From: Ignavibacteriota bacterium
GTDB lineage: Bacteria > Bacteroidota > Ignavibacteria > Tepidaquicellales > Tepidaquicellaceae
Assembly: GCA_016218085.1 (NCBI GenBank)
Contig: JACREY010000012.1
Location: forward strand, 1-64,000
DNA length: 64,000 nucleotides
Direction: 5' to 3'
Shown here piece by piece: positions 44,612 through 53,410 of the stretch. The notes under the pieces were generated by a model that did not search any database, was not told where the DNA came from, and saw nothing but the letters and a program-made list of their open reading frames with translations. Position 1 is the first letter of the stretch. Each line of letters starts with the position of its first letter. A program made the translations under genes and the position numbers.

Positions 44612-47137
44612 ATGAAAAAGATTATTCTGCTATTCACACTGTTAATGTTTTTCAGTAATTGTTTTTCGCAAAATCCTAATTTCTCAAAGACAATAAAAAT
44701 ATATGACCCGGATTCTGCAAGCGTTTATAAGTTCTTTAAGATAAACACCCCGCAGCCGGGATACAAAAATCTTTACATTCAGCTGATGGGATATTTTCAG
44801 GGATATGTTTTTGACCCGCGATACAAGAATGTATACAGATTAAATTACTTGACCGGTTCCATCCAGGGCAATCTTCATCATGGTATTTTGAACAGTGTGT
44901 TTCAATTTGGCACATATGGCTGGGAAGTGGGTTATCTGCTGGATTTTGCGGTTTCTCAGACAGATACAAATCTGCTTCTTTGCGGCTCAACAATTGCATT
45001 CTGGGAGCCGATGTCAAATGTTTTCTACACAAAAAATAACGGCGATTCTATACGTCAGCTTTTTTCATCATCAATGTCAATTAGTTTTATGGGAGCGGCA
45101 ATAGACCCTGTTAACGATTCAATTATGTATTTAGGATATCCGACGTATAATAACACGGCAAACGTTTTCAAAACCACAAACCGCGGCGTAAACTGGCTTG
45201 CAACCGACACCATAAGCTCACCTGCAATGGAAGGGAAAATGTATATAAATCCGATGAACAGAAATGTGATTTTTTTAATTAATAATTCCATATTATACAG
45301 AAGCACATCTGCGGGATATGATTTTCAGCCTCTTCTAACGGATACTATAGCAGGAAGCAGGATGGCTTTTTATGTTCCCGACAACGCCCTTTATTTAATC
45401 TGCCCGACTGTAAAAGGGATATTAAAGTCAACTAATAACGGAAATAACTGGACCCGTATATTCAATAAGCCAAGCAATGATCTGGAAATTGACCCGGTGG
45501 ATGCAAATATCTTTTATGCGGGAACGGGAGAAGGTATTTTTAAAAGCACGAACAAGGGCTCGACGTGGTTTTTGTACAATAATACTTTCACCCCTTCAAA
45601 AAACATTCTTGGATTAATTAAAAATCCGAATTCGGGGGATACTCTCTATGCCGCAACGGGCAAAGGGGTTTATAAAGTTTTCGGACAGGTGGTTATGGAT
45701 ACGGCTTCCCCGAAATTTTTTCCGCTTGCGGTAGGTAATATTTTTGTTTATACCTGGTTATACAACGGATTCCCGAATGCCAGCGGGACCGCAAAAGTAA
45801 AAATAGTAAAAGATTCCATTATTAACGATAAAAAATATTTTAAAACATACGGTAATTTCCCGACTTTCTATACTTCCACAGGTCTGGTCAGAGTTGACTC
45901 TCTAACAGGTTGCATATATGAATATATTGGCAGCGGAGGATGCGGATATAATCCAACCGAACGATTAATGGACAGTTTAAGGGCAAGAAAACTTGATACA
46001 GCTAAAACGTGCGGTATGTTTGATAGGAAGTGCTATGACACTTCCGTGGTTACGGTTTTTGGAACACAGACTGTAAGAAAGGATTATAACAACCTATTGA
46101 TTCTGACAGCCGCAGGCAGGTCTTACGGGAAAAACTTCGGTTTGCTAAGCGCAACCGAGGGAGACCCGTTTATAACATCGTATGGTTTAAAAGGTTGTGT
46201 TATTAACGGAACAGTTTACGGAGACACAACAGCCCCTGCGGATTTATATACAATTTCAGGAAATGTACTTTACTCCGACAACAACCTTCCTGCTACGGAC
46301 GGTTATGTAAAAGCAATCAAGCTCGATAAAGCAACGGGAAATATAATTACATTTGATTCTGTTCAGATTCAGGCGAACGGAAATTATACTTTAACAAATA
46401 TCCCGCAGGATTCTGTTGATATAGGCGTTTATCCGAATTCGTCCACACAAAACGACTGGGTGATGACTTATTATCCTTCGACAATATACTGGCAAAGCGC
46501 AGCCACGCTTTATCCTACGGGAAATTTAACGAACATAAATGTAGGGGCAATAAGGTTGAGCTCTACTGCCAACAACAATTCCGTGAACGGAAAAATTATG
46601 AGGTTAACGGATAATTCTTTGGGTAACCTTAAAGACGCAGTGCTGTATGCAAAATACGGAAGTATATTTGTGCGGTGCGGCATCAGCGATGCAAACGGTG
46701 TTTATCATCTGCCGCATTTACCGGCAGTCAGTTTAAAGATAATAGTCAACCGCCTTGGCTTTACAAATGACAGCACAACTGTTAATCTAACAGCCACAAG
46801 CAATATTGACTCGGTAAATTTTTATCTTTATAAAACTTTTACGGGAATAAAGCAGATAGAAAATGTTCTGCTTTCCGAATATAAACTTTATCAGAATTAT
46901 CCGAATCCGTTTAATCCCTCTACAAATATCAGATACCAGATAACAAATAACAAATATGTTTCGCTGAAAGTCTATAATATTTTGGGGAAGGAAGTTGCTA
47001 CACTTGTAAATGAAAAGCAGACCCCGGGGGTGTATGAAGTTACATTCGATGCCGGAGGTCTGCCGTCGGGGATTTATTTTTATAAATTGCAGGCGGGGGA
47101 TTTCAGCGAAGTAAAACGAATGGTGTTAGTTAAATAA
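44612..47137 (+). CDS. Secreted type IX cargo protein, propeller plus Ig-like domains
   Basis: 841 residues. Signal peptide ends near residue 20. The first ~380 residues contain Ycf48-like repeats (TTNRGVNWLATD, STNNGNNWTRIF, STNKGSTWFLYN). A Cys-rich insert follows (YEYIGSGGCGYNPTERL, AKTCGMFDRKCYD). Two regulatory-type Ig domains near 550-720 match those of the cargo gene at 41492, including the phrase SVDIGVYPNSSTQNDWVMTYY. The sorting domain (YPNPFNPSTNIRYQITNNKY) has a different insert in the same loop. The DNA of the shared Ig region has diverged at many synonymous sites. Confidence 0.9.
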   Translation: MKKIILLFTLLMFFSNCFSQNPNFSKTIKIYDPDSASVYKFFKINTPQPGYKNLYIQLMGYFQGYVFDPRYKNVYRLNYLTGSIQGNLHHGILNSVFQFGTYGWEVGYLLDFAVSQTDTNLLLCGSTIAFWEPMSNVFYTKNNGDSIRQLFSSSMSISFMGAAIDPVNDSIMYLGYPTYNNTANVFKTTNRGVNWLATDTISSPAMEGKMYINPMNRNVIFLINNSILYRSTSAGYDFQPLLTDTIAGSRMAFYVPDNALYLICPTVKGILKSTNNGNNWTRIFNKPSNDLEIDPVDANIFYAGTGEGIFKSTNKGSTWFLYNNTFTPSKNILGLIKNPNSGDTLYAATGKGVYKVFGQVVMDTASPKFFPLAVGNIFVYTWLYNGFPNASGTAKVKIVKDSIINDKKYFKTYGNFPTFYTSTGLVRVDSLTGCIYEYIGSGGCGYNPTERLMDSLRARKLDTAKTCGMFDRKCYDTSVVTVFGTQTVRKDYNNLLILTAAGRSYGKNFGLLSATEGDPFITSYGLKGCVINGTVYGDTTAPADLYTISGNVLYSDNNLPATDGYVKAIKLDKATGNIITFDSVQIQANGNYTLTNIPQDSVDIGVYPNSSTQNDWVMTYYPSTIYWQSAATLYPTGNLTNINVGAIRLSSTANNNSVNGKIMRLTDNSLGNLKDAVLYAKYGSIFVRCGISDANGVYHLPHLPAVSLKIIVNRLGFTNDSTTVNLTATSNIDSVNFYLYKTFTGIKQIENVLLSEYKLYQNYPNPFNPSTNIRYQITNNKYVSLKVYNILGKEVATLVNEKQTPGVYEVTFDAGGLPSGIYFYKLQAGDFSEVKRMVLVK

Positions 47138-47200
47138 AAAAATATTATATAAAAAACACTTGTATAACTTTAACCAAAACCCAAATCATAATCTCTATTT

Positions 47201-48226
47201 ATGGAAACAAAGCTGTTGTTAAAGTTTTACGGAATAATAGACCTCGGCAACTTCTGGCCGAATTCAAAAGAAGTTGACAGTAAGGTAGTTTACGGGCAGT
47301 GCAGTGCGGATACAATAAAAATCCTTATTGACAGGAAACAGGGCTTTCTAACCAAAAGCCATCCCTATGCCTCAGAAGAAAAAACAAAAATATTTAATCA
47401 TGTCCTTATCAGCGGGACTGAAATCCGGCCGCCTGTTGATTCGAAGGGATATGTAACTGTCCGGCTGCAGGGAGTGAGCGCTCCCGAGCTGCATTACAAG
47501 CCGGATATCAGGAAAGCAAAAATGCTGACACAGCATTTTGGACAAACCGCAGTGGTTGAACTTCAGCATATGCTCCGCAAGCATTCACTTAATAATAAAA
47601 TTAAATGTGTTGCCAAGACATACGTGGAAAAGCCCGAAGATGCCTTCGACTGCCGCGCAAGGTTCATCGGTGATGTAATTATTCTTAAAGATGACAGGGA
47701 GTTTCTCAATATCAATCACTGGCTTGCCGAGGAAGGGCTTGTCTATCCGTGTTTTTATACTTCAATGACAAACGGGGAAATACGAACCATACAACTTATG
47801 GTGAAAAGTGCAATATCGAAAAAAAACGTATTATGGGAGCACCACTATCATAAAAAACTCGAGCCGGTGGAAAATCTGTCATTCGAATTGAAAAGAGGGA
47901 GAAAAGTCCGCTACACACCAAGCAGGGATAAAAAACTTCCTGTTTATATGCCGAAGATTTTCAGAAGGCAGTATAAATATGAGCTTACTAAAAACGGAAA
48001 GAGCTTCAAATCCTTTTTACTCAGCCGGAAGGAACAGGACAGATGCTGCCTTCTCGATGATTTCTTCAAGGATGGAGCAAAAGAAAACAATATGATGCCA
48101 TTCGGAAATCTGTTCAGCAGCAATGGGGATATTCTTTTCAAACCGTGGGAAGTAGTCTTCGAAGAAGCGGAATCAAAACTGCTTGATGATAAAACAAAAA
48201 GGGTTATTAAGAATTTGGAATTCTGA
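47201..48226 (+). CDS. SNase-like (thermonuclease-fold) protein
   Basis: 341 residues. The first ~200 residues look like a staphylococcal-nuclease OB-fold: ADTIKILIDR near 36-45, VRLQGVSAPELHY near 87-99 (equivalent to RLIGIDAPE), RARFIGDVII near 150 and WLAEEGLVYP near 172-181. A strand that should carry the catalytic Asp and Arg is readable but diverged. The remaining ~140 residues are a basic segment of unknown fold with a Cys pair (DRCCLLDDFF). There is no signal peptide, so it may act inside the cell. Function as a nuclease is likely, not certain. Confidence 0.8.
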   Translation: METKLLLKFYGIIDLGNFWPNSKEVDSKVVYGQCSADTIKILIDRKQGFLTKSHPYASEEKTKIFNHVLISGTEIRPPVDSKGYVTVRLQGVSAPELHYKPDIRKAKMLTQHFGQTAVVELQHMLRKHSLNNKIKCVAKTYVEKPEDAFDCRARFIGDVIILKDDREFLNINHWLAEEGLVYPCFYTSMTNGEIRTIQLMVKSAISKKNVLWEHHYHKKLEPVENLSFELKRGRKVRYTPSRDKKLPVYMPKIFRRQYKYELTKNGKSFKSFLLSRKEQDRCCLLDDFFKDGAKENNMMPFGNLFSSNGDILFKPWEVVFEEAESKLLDDKTKRVIKNLEF

Positions 48227-48305
48227 AAGAGCAGTGAATCGTAAATCGTGAATTGTGAATATTAAATCACACTTTTTCTATTGACTATTCACGATTGACG
48301 GCTTT
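48227..48305. repeat. Inverted GTGAATCGT word array between convergent genes
   Basis: AAAGAGCAGTGAATCGTAAATCGTGAATTGTGAATA runs rightward, and CTATTCACGATTGACGGC is its approximate reverse complement. The left part is AGAGCAGT plus GTGAATCGT-type words; the same words and head, inverted, occur at about 40496-40520. It can fold and could stop transcription from both sides. Confidence 0.8.
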
Positions 48306-49388
48306 TTACACTGCGCGGTATGTAAACGCATTTATATTCATTCCTGCGCCTACCGATGCAAAAACCAGGTTATCACCCGGATTGATAGTGTGATTTATCA
48401 GATTATCTTTCAGAATCAAATCGAGTAAAATGGGAAGCGTTGCAACGGAGCTGTTGCCGAGTTTATTTATTATCATCGGCATAACGTGCGGCGGAACTTC
48501 CTTCGATTCAAAAAGTCTGAAAACCCTCTGCAGTATTGCCTCGTCCATTTTTTCGTTTGCCTGATGAATTAAAACCTTGCTGATTTTATCGAGTGAAAGT
48601 TTTGCTTTTTCGATACAGTTCTTAACCAGCTGCGGAACTGTGCTGATTGCGTATTCGTAAAGTTTTCTTCCGTTCATTTTAAGGTAGAGCTGGTCTGTGG
48701 CATCTTTTGGATTAAAAGATTTATCCATTCCTAGCAGGTAAGCAAAATCAGCCGCGTCAGTTCTTGTTTCGTGCGACATAATTCCGATTGGTTCATTACT
48801 TTTTCTTCCTTCGAGTATTGTGGCTCCTGCGCCGTCGGAATATATCATGCTGTCGCGGTCAAACGGGTCTGAAACACGGGAAAGTGTTTCTGCTCCGATT
48901 ACAAGCGCTCGCTTTGCGTCACCCGATTTAATAAAATAGTTTGCCTGAATGATTCCCTGCAGCCAGCCCGGGCATCCGAATATTATATCATAAGCTACGG
49001 CGAACGGATTTTTAATTCCGAGTCTGTGCTTTACTCTCGAGGCAAGACTGGGAACTATGTCGGTTTTCCTGTTGTCTGATTTTACATCCCCGAAGTTATG
49101 CGCCACTATTACATAGTCGAGAGTTTCCCTGTCTATACCGGAAGACTCAAGCGCTCTTTCGGCGGCAACTGATGCTATATCGGATGATACAAGATTATCT
49201 TCGACATATCTTCTTTCGGCAATATTGGTAATTTTTTCAAATTTCCGTATAATTTCGGAATTCTGAATTTCGATTTTGGTGTCCTTGTTTTCGTAAAAGG
49301 TATTATTGAGAAAATCATCGTTATGCACAATTTTCTCGGGTATGTAACATCCTGTACCTGCTATTACTGAATAAATTTTTTCTTCCAT
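48306..49388 (-). CDS. Beta-ketoacyl-ACP synthase III-like protein (FabH family)
   Basis: 360 residues, thiolase fold. The Cys-His-Asn triad is intact: Cys in IIFGCPGWLQG near 140, His in IHQANEKMDE near 273 and Asn in LGNSSVATLP near 314. FabH condenses acetyl-CoA with malonyl-ACP; many paralogues load other acyl chains. The N-terminus (GTGCYIPEKIVHND) and the 360-residue length fit the broader family rather than textbook FabH (~320). No other fatty-acid genes adjoin it. It might be a specialised chain starter, which would be relevant to the lipid-type cluster 5 kb away; that is inference. Confidence 0.88.
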   Translation of the reverse strand: MEEKIYSVIAGTGCYIPEKIVHNDDFLNNTFYENKDTKIEIQNSEIIRKFEKITNIAERRYVEDNLVSSDIASVAAERALESSGIDRETLDYVIVAHNFGDVKSDNRKTDIVPSLASRVKHRLGIKNPFAVAYDIIFGCPGWLQGIIQANYFIKSGDAKRALVIGAETLSRVSDPFDRDSMIYSDGAGATILEGRKSNEPIGIMSHETRTDAADFAYLLGMDKSFNPKDATDQLYLKMNGRKLYEYAISTVPQLVKNCIEKAKLSLDKISKVLIHQANEKMDEAILQRVFRLFESKEVPPHVMPMIINKLGNSSVATLPILLDLILKDNLINHTINPGDNLVFASVGAGMNINAFTYRAV

Positions 49389-49692
49389 TATAATATAAGC
49401 CCTATAAGAAAACTCTTGTTGAAAAAAATTTTCTTTCGTAAATTAATAAATATTTTTCAAAGAAAGATGTGAAAATCAAAACTGAACCGAAAAATTCATG
49501 ACAGAACAGAAGTTTTTATTCTCCATCCTTGTAAAGCATAAAATAATCAATAAATTGTAAAGTTATAAGGGTAAAAAGAAATATTGAAGCTTTAAAGTTC
49601 CCAATATTGAATATCTGTTTAGACAACAGAAATCATTATTTATCATTTTCTTAATCGGGTAAAAGTTGTATTTTAAATCAGAATAAAACATT
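49389..49692. other. AT-rich divergent promoter region
   Basis: About 300 bp between the FabH-like gene and the kinase gene. Strongly AT-rich, no gene or repeat family recognised. It must contain divergent promoters, but no clear boxes stand out. Confidence 0.6.
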
Positions 49693-51768
49693 ATGGTATC
49701 CTTATATGCATTACCTGCAATAATTGCATTCACGATTAATATCTCTCTGACTATTATAATCATTCTTGATTCCCCGCAAAAAACGGAAAACAGGTTATTC
49801 TCACTTGCGCTTTTCTTTACTGCCCTATGGAATGCGGGTGAGGCATTGCTTATAAGTGCCGATAATATATCCTCTGCAAACTCAGGAATACTCCTGATGC
49901 AGTCAGGCATAGCCGCCACCCCGCTGCTTTTCCTTCTTCTGAGCTTTGTTTATCCGAGAAGGAAGTACCCTGCAAAGCTGAAATGGTACAAGGTAATTTT
50001 GCTTTCTGTTATTCCCGTAATACTCGCATTAAATTATCCGGGTTATGTACAGGTTGGTACATCGGAAGATATTTTGATGGGAACCGGAACAAGGTACTGG
50101 TTCACTTTAAACGGCGAATCTCCCTTTACATATCTGAAAGTGATTCAATCGTTTATTTATCTCGCCTGGGGCTGCTTTAATTTTTACAGGGCTTTTAAAA
50201 GCCTGAAAAGCCGCAGGGAAAAGGATTCCGCTCAGTATGTTATATACGGCATTGTGATTTTTACCGTACTTTTTCTTGCCTTGAACACACAGAAGGGCAG
50301 CGAAATCACACGTATGTTTCTTTCCAGCATTTTGCTTATGTGCGTAAGCATATTTTTTTCATATGCAATTTTAGAAAACAGATTCATAATATTAAAAAGA
50401 TATTTTCAGACAAGCCTGAGGGTTGCAGTTATTTCCGCAGTGATACTGACCCTTTATGTATTTGTGATTAAAACAACAGCAGAAATATTGTCTTCTTTTT
50501 ATACAGTCAACAGAATTGCTGCTGAGCTAATAATGATTTTTATCCTTTCGCTTCTTGTATATCCGTTTATCACGAGAATACAAAATCTGCTTTCCGAAAT
50601 ACTATCGCAGAACTATACACGTTTCAGGAGCAAGGTACTGAAATTTCTTCAGGACAGTTCAAATACTTTCTCTATCGAAGAACTTCTGAAAAATACGGAA
50701 GAATTCCTGATTGACCTTTTCGGAGTGAAGGATGCTTATGTTCTAATGCCGGATGCAGATAATAAAAACTTTGTATTCAAGGACGGAGATAAAACGGTTA
50801 AGATCTCTGTTGATTCGGATGTTATAAAGCATCTTTCCGAAACTTCCGTCACTTGCGAAGCGGATTACCTCATGGAAATATCGGGAAAGCAGGAAAGTAT
50901 TTTTCTGTCTGCGTTTTCCGGAGGGCTGATAGTCCCTCTCATGTCTGAAAACAAGCTGAAAGGACTTGTGATTCTCGAAAGCAAGAAAGGCGGACAGGTT
51001 TTTGCAACCGAAGAAATAGACGCCCTTATGCTTTTTTCGAATCCTATCTGCACACTGATAGAAAGAAACCAGACACTGCACAAGATTAAAGAAGAGGAGA
51101 TGAAATCCTCGCAGATGGAAAAATTTGCGGCTATCGGGCGAATGACGGCAGGCATCGCACATGAAATAAGAAATCCTATGAATATCATTTCCACAGCCGC
51201 AGAAACAATTTTGAAAAAACAGAATGACAGCGAAACGGTAAACAAACTTCTTTACTTCATAGTAGAAGAAGTTGACAGGATGAACAAGATTGTTTCGGAT
51301 TTTCTGCAGCTTTCGAAGCCTGTTTCTCTTAATATTGAAAAAAGGGATGTTGTTGCGTTCCTTAAAATAATTGCGGAGCAGCTCAAACTTGGATATAAGG
51401 ACTATAATGTCGATATTGAAGTAAAGAACACGGGGGAAGTATTTATAGAAACTGATTTTGACGCGCTGCGCCATATCGTGATGAATCTTTGCTCCAACTC
51501 GTTCGAAGCGATTCAGCAGAACGGAAAAATACTGCTTGGAATTGCGGAAGAGCCCGGTAAAACGGTAATAACAATTTCCGATACCGGGGGAGGCATTCCC
51601 GAAGAGAACAAAGATAAGGTATTCGATTTATTCTTCTCCACAAAGCAGACAGGTACAGGGCTTGGGCTTTCTATAGTACTCTCCCTTATTGAGAATCTAA
51701 AAGGGGAAATCATGTTCGAGAACTCCGGCAACGGAGCGGTTTTCACAATCAAATTACCAAAGAAATAA
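49693..51768 (+). CDS. Nine-TM sensor histidine kinase with GAF domain (PrsK-like)
   Basis: 691 residues. About nine TM helices (1-25, 34-53, 62-84, 98-115, 145-168, 180-200, 208-228, 243-265, 275-295) are followed by a GAF domain near 320-455. A HisKA domain has the phosphorylated His490 in GIAHEIRNPMNIIS. The HATPase block has MNLCSNSFEAIQQNG, ITISDTGGGIPE and TGTGLGLSIV. The layout of many TM helices, GAF and kinase matches PrsK, which works with the sigma-54 regulator PrsR. The response regulator gene starts 7 bp downstream, so the two form a pair. Confidence 0.9.
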   Translation: MVSLYALPAIIAFTINISLTIIIILDSPQKTENRLFSLALFFTALWNAGEALLISADNISSANSGILLMQSGIAATPLLFLLLSFVYPRRKYPAKLKWYKVILLSVIPVILALNYPGYVQVGTSEDILMGTGTRYWFTLNGESPFTYLKVIQSFIYLAWGCFNFYRAFKSLKSRREKDSAQYVIYGIVIFTVLFLALNTQKGSEITRMFLSSILLMCVSIFFSYAILENRFIILKRYFQTSLRVAVISAVILTLYVFVIKTTAEILSSFYTVNRIAAELIMIFILSLLVYPFITRIQNLLSEILSQNYTRFRSKVLKFLQDSSNTFSIEELLKNTEEFLIDLFGVKDAYVLMPDADNKNFVFKDGDKTVKISVDSDVIKHLSETSVTCEADYLMEISGKQESIFLSAFSGGLIVPLMSENKLKGLVILESKKGGQVFATEEIDALMLFSNPICTLIERNQTLHKIKEEEMKSSQMEKFAAIGRMTAGIAHEIRNPMNIISTAAETILKKQNDSETVNKLLYFIVEEVDRMNKIVSDFLQLSKPVSLNIEKRDVVAFLKIIAEQLKLGYKDYNVDIEVKNTGEVFIETDFDALRHIVMNLCSNSFEAIQQNGKILLGIAEEPGKTVITISDTGGGIPEENKDKVFDLFFSTKQTGTGLGLSIVLSLIENLKGEIMFENSGNGAVFTIKLPKK

Positions 51769-51775
51769 AAGAAGT

Positions 51776-53185
51776 ATGAATAAAAACAAGTTTAATGTTT
51801 TAATTGTTGACGACGAGGAAAAAACAAGAAACATTCTGGAGATAAATCTCAGGGAGAGATTTAATATTTTTACAGCAAAAGACGGAGAAAAAGCAATCGA
51901 TGTTCTGAAGGATTCATCGGTGCACCTCGTGCTTTCCGATTGGAAGATGCCCAATAAAGACGGACGTATTCTGCTGAAGGAAATTCAAAAAGACTTTCCC
52001 GATGTACCGGTGATAATTATGACTGCATACGGAAACATACAGAATGCGGTTGAAATGATGAAGGAAGGTGCATTCGATTTTATAGAAAAACCCATAAAAC
52101 TCAATGACCTCGAAGTTGTGCTGGACAGGGCGGAAAAAGTTATCGCCGTTATAGAGGAAAACAGAAAATTGAAGCAGGAACTTTACAGGCATAATATCGA
52201 AGATACTATAATTGCTACCGATGAAAAAATGCGTTCATTACTAAAGAGTGTGAAAGATATTGCAACTACCGATTTAACCGTTCTGGTTCAGGGAGAAACG
52301 GGAACGGGTAAGGAAATGATTGCAAAGGCAATTCATAATTACAGCAACAGGGCAGATAAAATATTTGTTGCACTTAACTGCGGTGCTATACCGCGCGAGC
52401 TTATCGAGAGCGAACTCTTCGGCAGTGAAAAGGGAGCATTCACGGGATCCGTATCCACGCGAATCGGGAAGTTCGAACTGGCGAACGAAGGTACCCTTTT
52501 CCTTGATGAAATCGGTGAGCTTCCCTCGGATATGCAGGTAAAACTTCTTAGAGTTCTCGAAGAAAGGGTAATCACAAAACTCGGAAGTAACCAGCAGATA
52601 AAAGTTGATGTAAGGATTATAGCTGCAACTAACAGGAATCTCTCGAAGCAGATTGAAGAAAATAAATTCAGAAGTGATTTGTATTACAGGCTTAATGTGA
52701 TTAATTTTAACATTCCACCGCTCCGCGAAAGAAAGGAAGATATATCCCTTCTTGCAATGCATTTTATTAACAAAAAGAACAGCTCGCTTAATAAGTGTAT
52801 TGAAGGTTTCGACAAGGGATTCATGGAATATCTTAAATCCTATCACTGGCCCGGAAACGTGAGGGAACTGGAAAATGTAATACTCCGCTCGATGGTCAGT
52901 GCAAAATCGAAGCTGCTGCAGGTCGAGGATATTCCCGGAGAGGTGAAACTGATGCTTGGAGATAACGAGAACTCCGTTCCGTCTGACTATCAGGAATTCC
53001 TGAAAGTCAAGCAGATGTTCAAGGAAAAATATATTAACGAACTGGAAACAAAATTCCTGCTCGAAGGACTCAGAAAAAATGAATGGAATATTTCCCGAAC
53101 TGCCCGCTACTTCAATATGGACAGGCGCCAGCTTCAGAATATGATAAAAGACAACAACCTGAAAGCTCCGGATAACAACGATTAG
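51776..53185 (+). CDS. Sigma-54-dependent response regulator (NtrC/PrsR family)
   Basis: 469 residues. Receiver domain with Asp55 in LVLSDWKMP as the phosphorylation site and DDEE near 12-15. AAA+ domain: Walker A GETGTGKE near 173, the sigma-54 contact loop GAFTG near 219, Walker B TLFLDEIGELP near 242. A C-terminal helix-turn-helix (WNISRTARYFNMDRRQLQNMI) binds enhancer DNA. It should activate promoters of the -24/-12 type. A candidate of this type lies at 53339, 150 bp downstream of its stop and just before the inositol-type operon. Confidence 0.94.
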   Translation: MNKNKFNVLIVDDEEKTRNILEINLRERFNIFTAKDGEKAIDVLKDSSVHLVLSDWKMPNKDGRILLKEIQKDFPDVPVIIMTAYGNIQNAVEMMKEGAFDFIEKPIKLNDLEVVLDRAEKVIAVIEENRKLKQELYRHNIEDTIIATDEKMRSLLKSVKDIATTDLTVLVQGETGTGKEMIAKAIHNYSNRADKIFVALNCGAIPRELIESELFGSEKGAFTGSVSTRIGKFELANEGTLFLDEIGELPSDMQVKLLRVLEERVITKLGSNQQIKVDVRIIAATNRNLSKQIEENKFRSDLYYRLNVINFNIPPLRERKEDISLLAMHFINKKNSSLNKCIEGFDKGFMEYLKSYHWPGNVRELENVILRSMVSAKSKLLQVEDIPGEVKLMLGDNENSVPSDYQEFLKVKQMFKEKYINELETKFLLEGLRKNEWNISRTARYFNMDRRQLQNMIKDNNLKAPDNND

Positions 53186-53190
53186 TACAA

Positions 53191-53211
53191 GTGCGACAAA
53201 AAATATCGCAC
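53191..53211 (+). terminator. Hairpin after the response regulator gene
   Basis: Stem GTGCGA / TCGCAC with a nine-base loop, followed by CTTTAATTT. It ends the kinase-regulator transcript plausibly. A second hairpin TGCGAG / CTCGCA follows at 53260-53278. Confidence 0.7.
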
Positions 53212-53259
53212 CTTTAATTTATTGATTATTAATATATTATTGTGTTACAATAGTATTGG

Positions 53260-53278
53260 TGCGAGGCTTATTCTCGCA
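53260..53278. promoter_or_regulatory. Small hairpin, possible operator or attenuator
   Basis: TGCGAG-gcttatt-CTCGCA, 61 bp upstream of the candidate sigma-54 promoter. An upstream activator site would lie in this range, and its arms share TGCGA with the terminator just before it. Function not shown. Confidence 0.35.
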
Positions 53279-53338
53279 TCTTACCAAAATTTACCTATCT
53301 ATTTCCTTTAAAATTACACAAATTTAAGTGTTTTATTC

Positions 53339-53354
53339 TGGCATGTTTTTTGAA
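53339..53354 (+). promoter_or_regulatory. Candidate sigma-54 (-24/-12) promoter
   Basis: TGGCATGTTTTTTGAA fits the consensus TGGCACG-N4-TTGC at most positions and has the right 10-bp spacing between the GG and the second dinucleotide. The second dinucleotide is GA instead of GC, which weakens it. It is 56 bp before the start codon at 53411. A TATAAT at 53376-53381 with TTGAAC 20 bp before it is a poorer sigma-70 alternative. Confidence 0.4.
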
Positions 53355-53410
53355 CATATATTTAGCAAAAGTCCATATAATAATTTATTAAAAATTAGTA
53401 AGTAATAAAT

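Noticed and set aside
49563-49919. 118-codon ORF on the minus strand
   Set aside because: It is antisense to the start of the kinase gene, which has clear TM, GAF and kinase domains.
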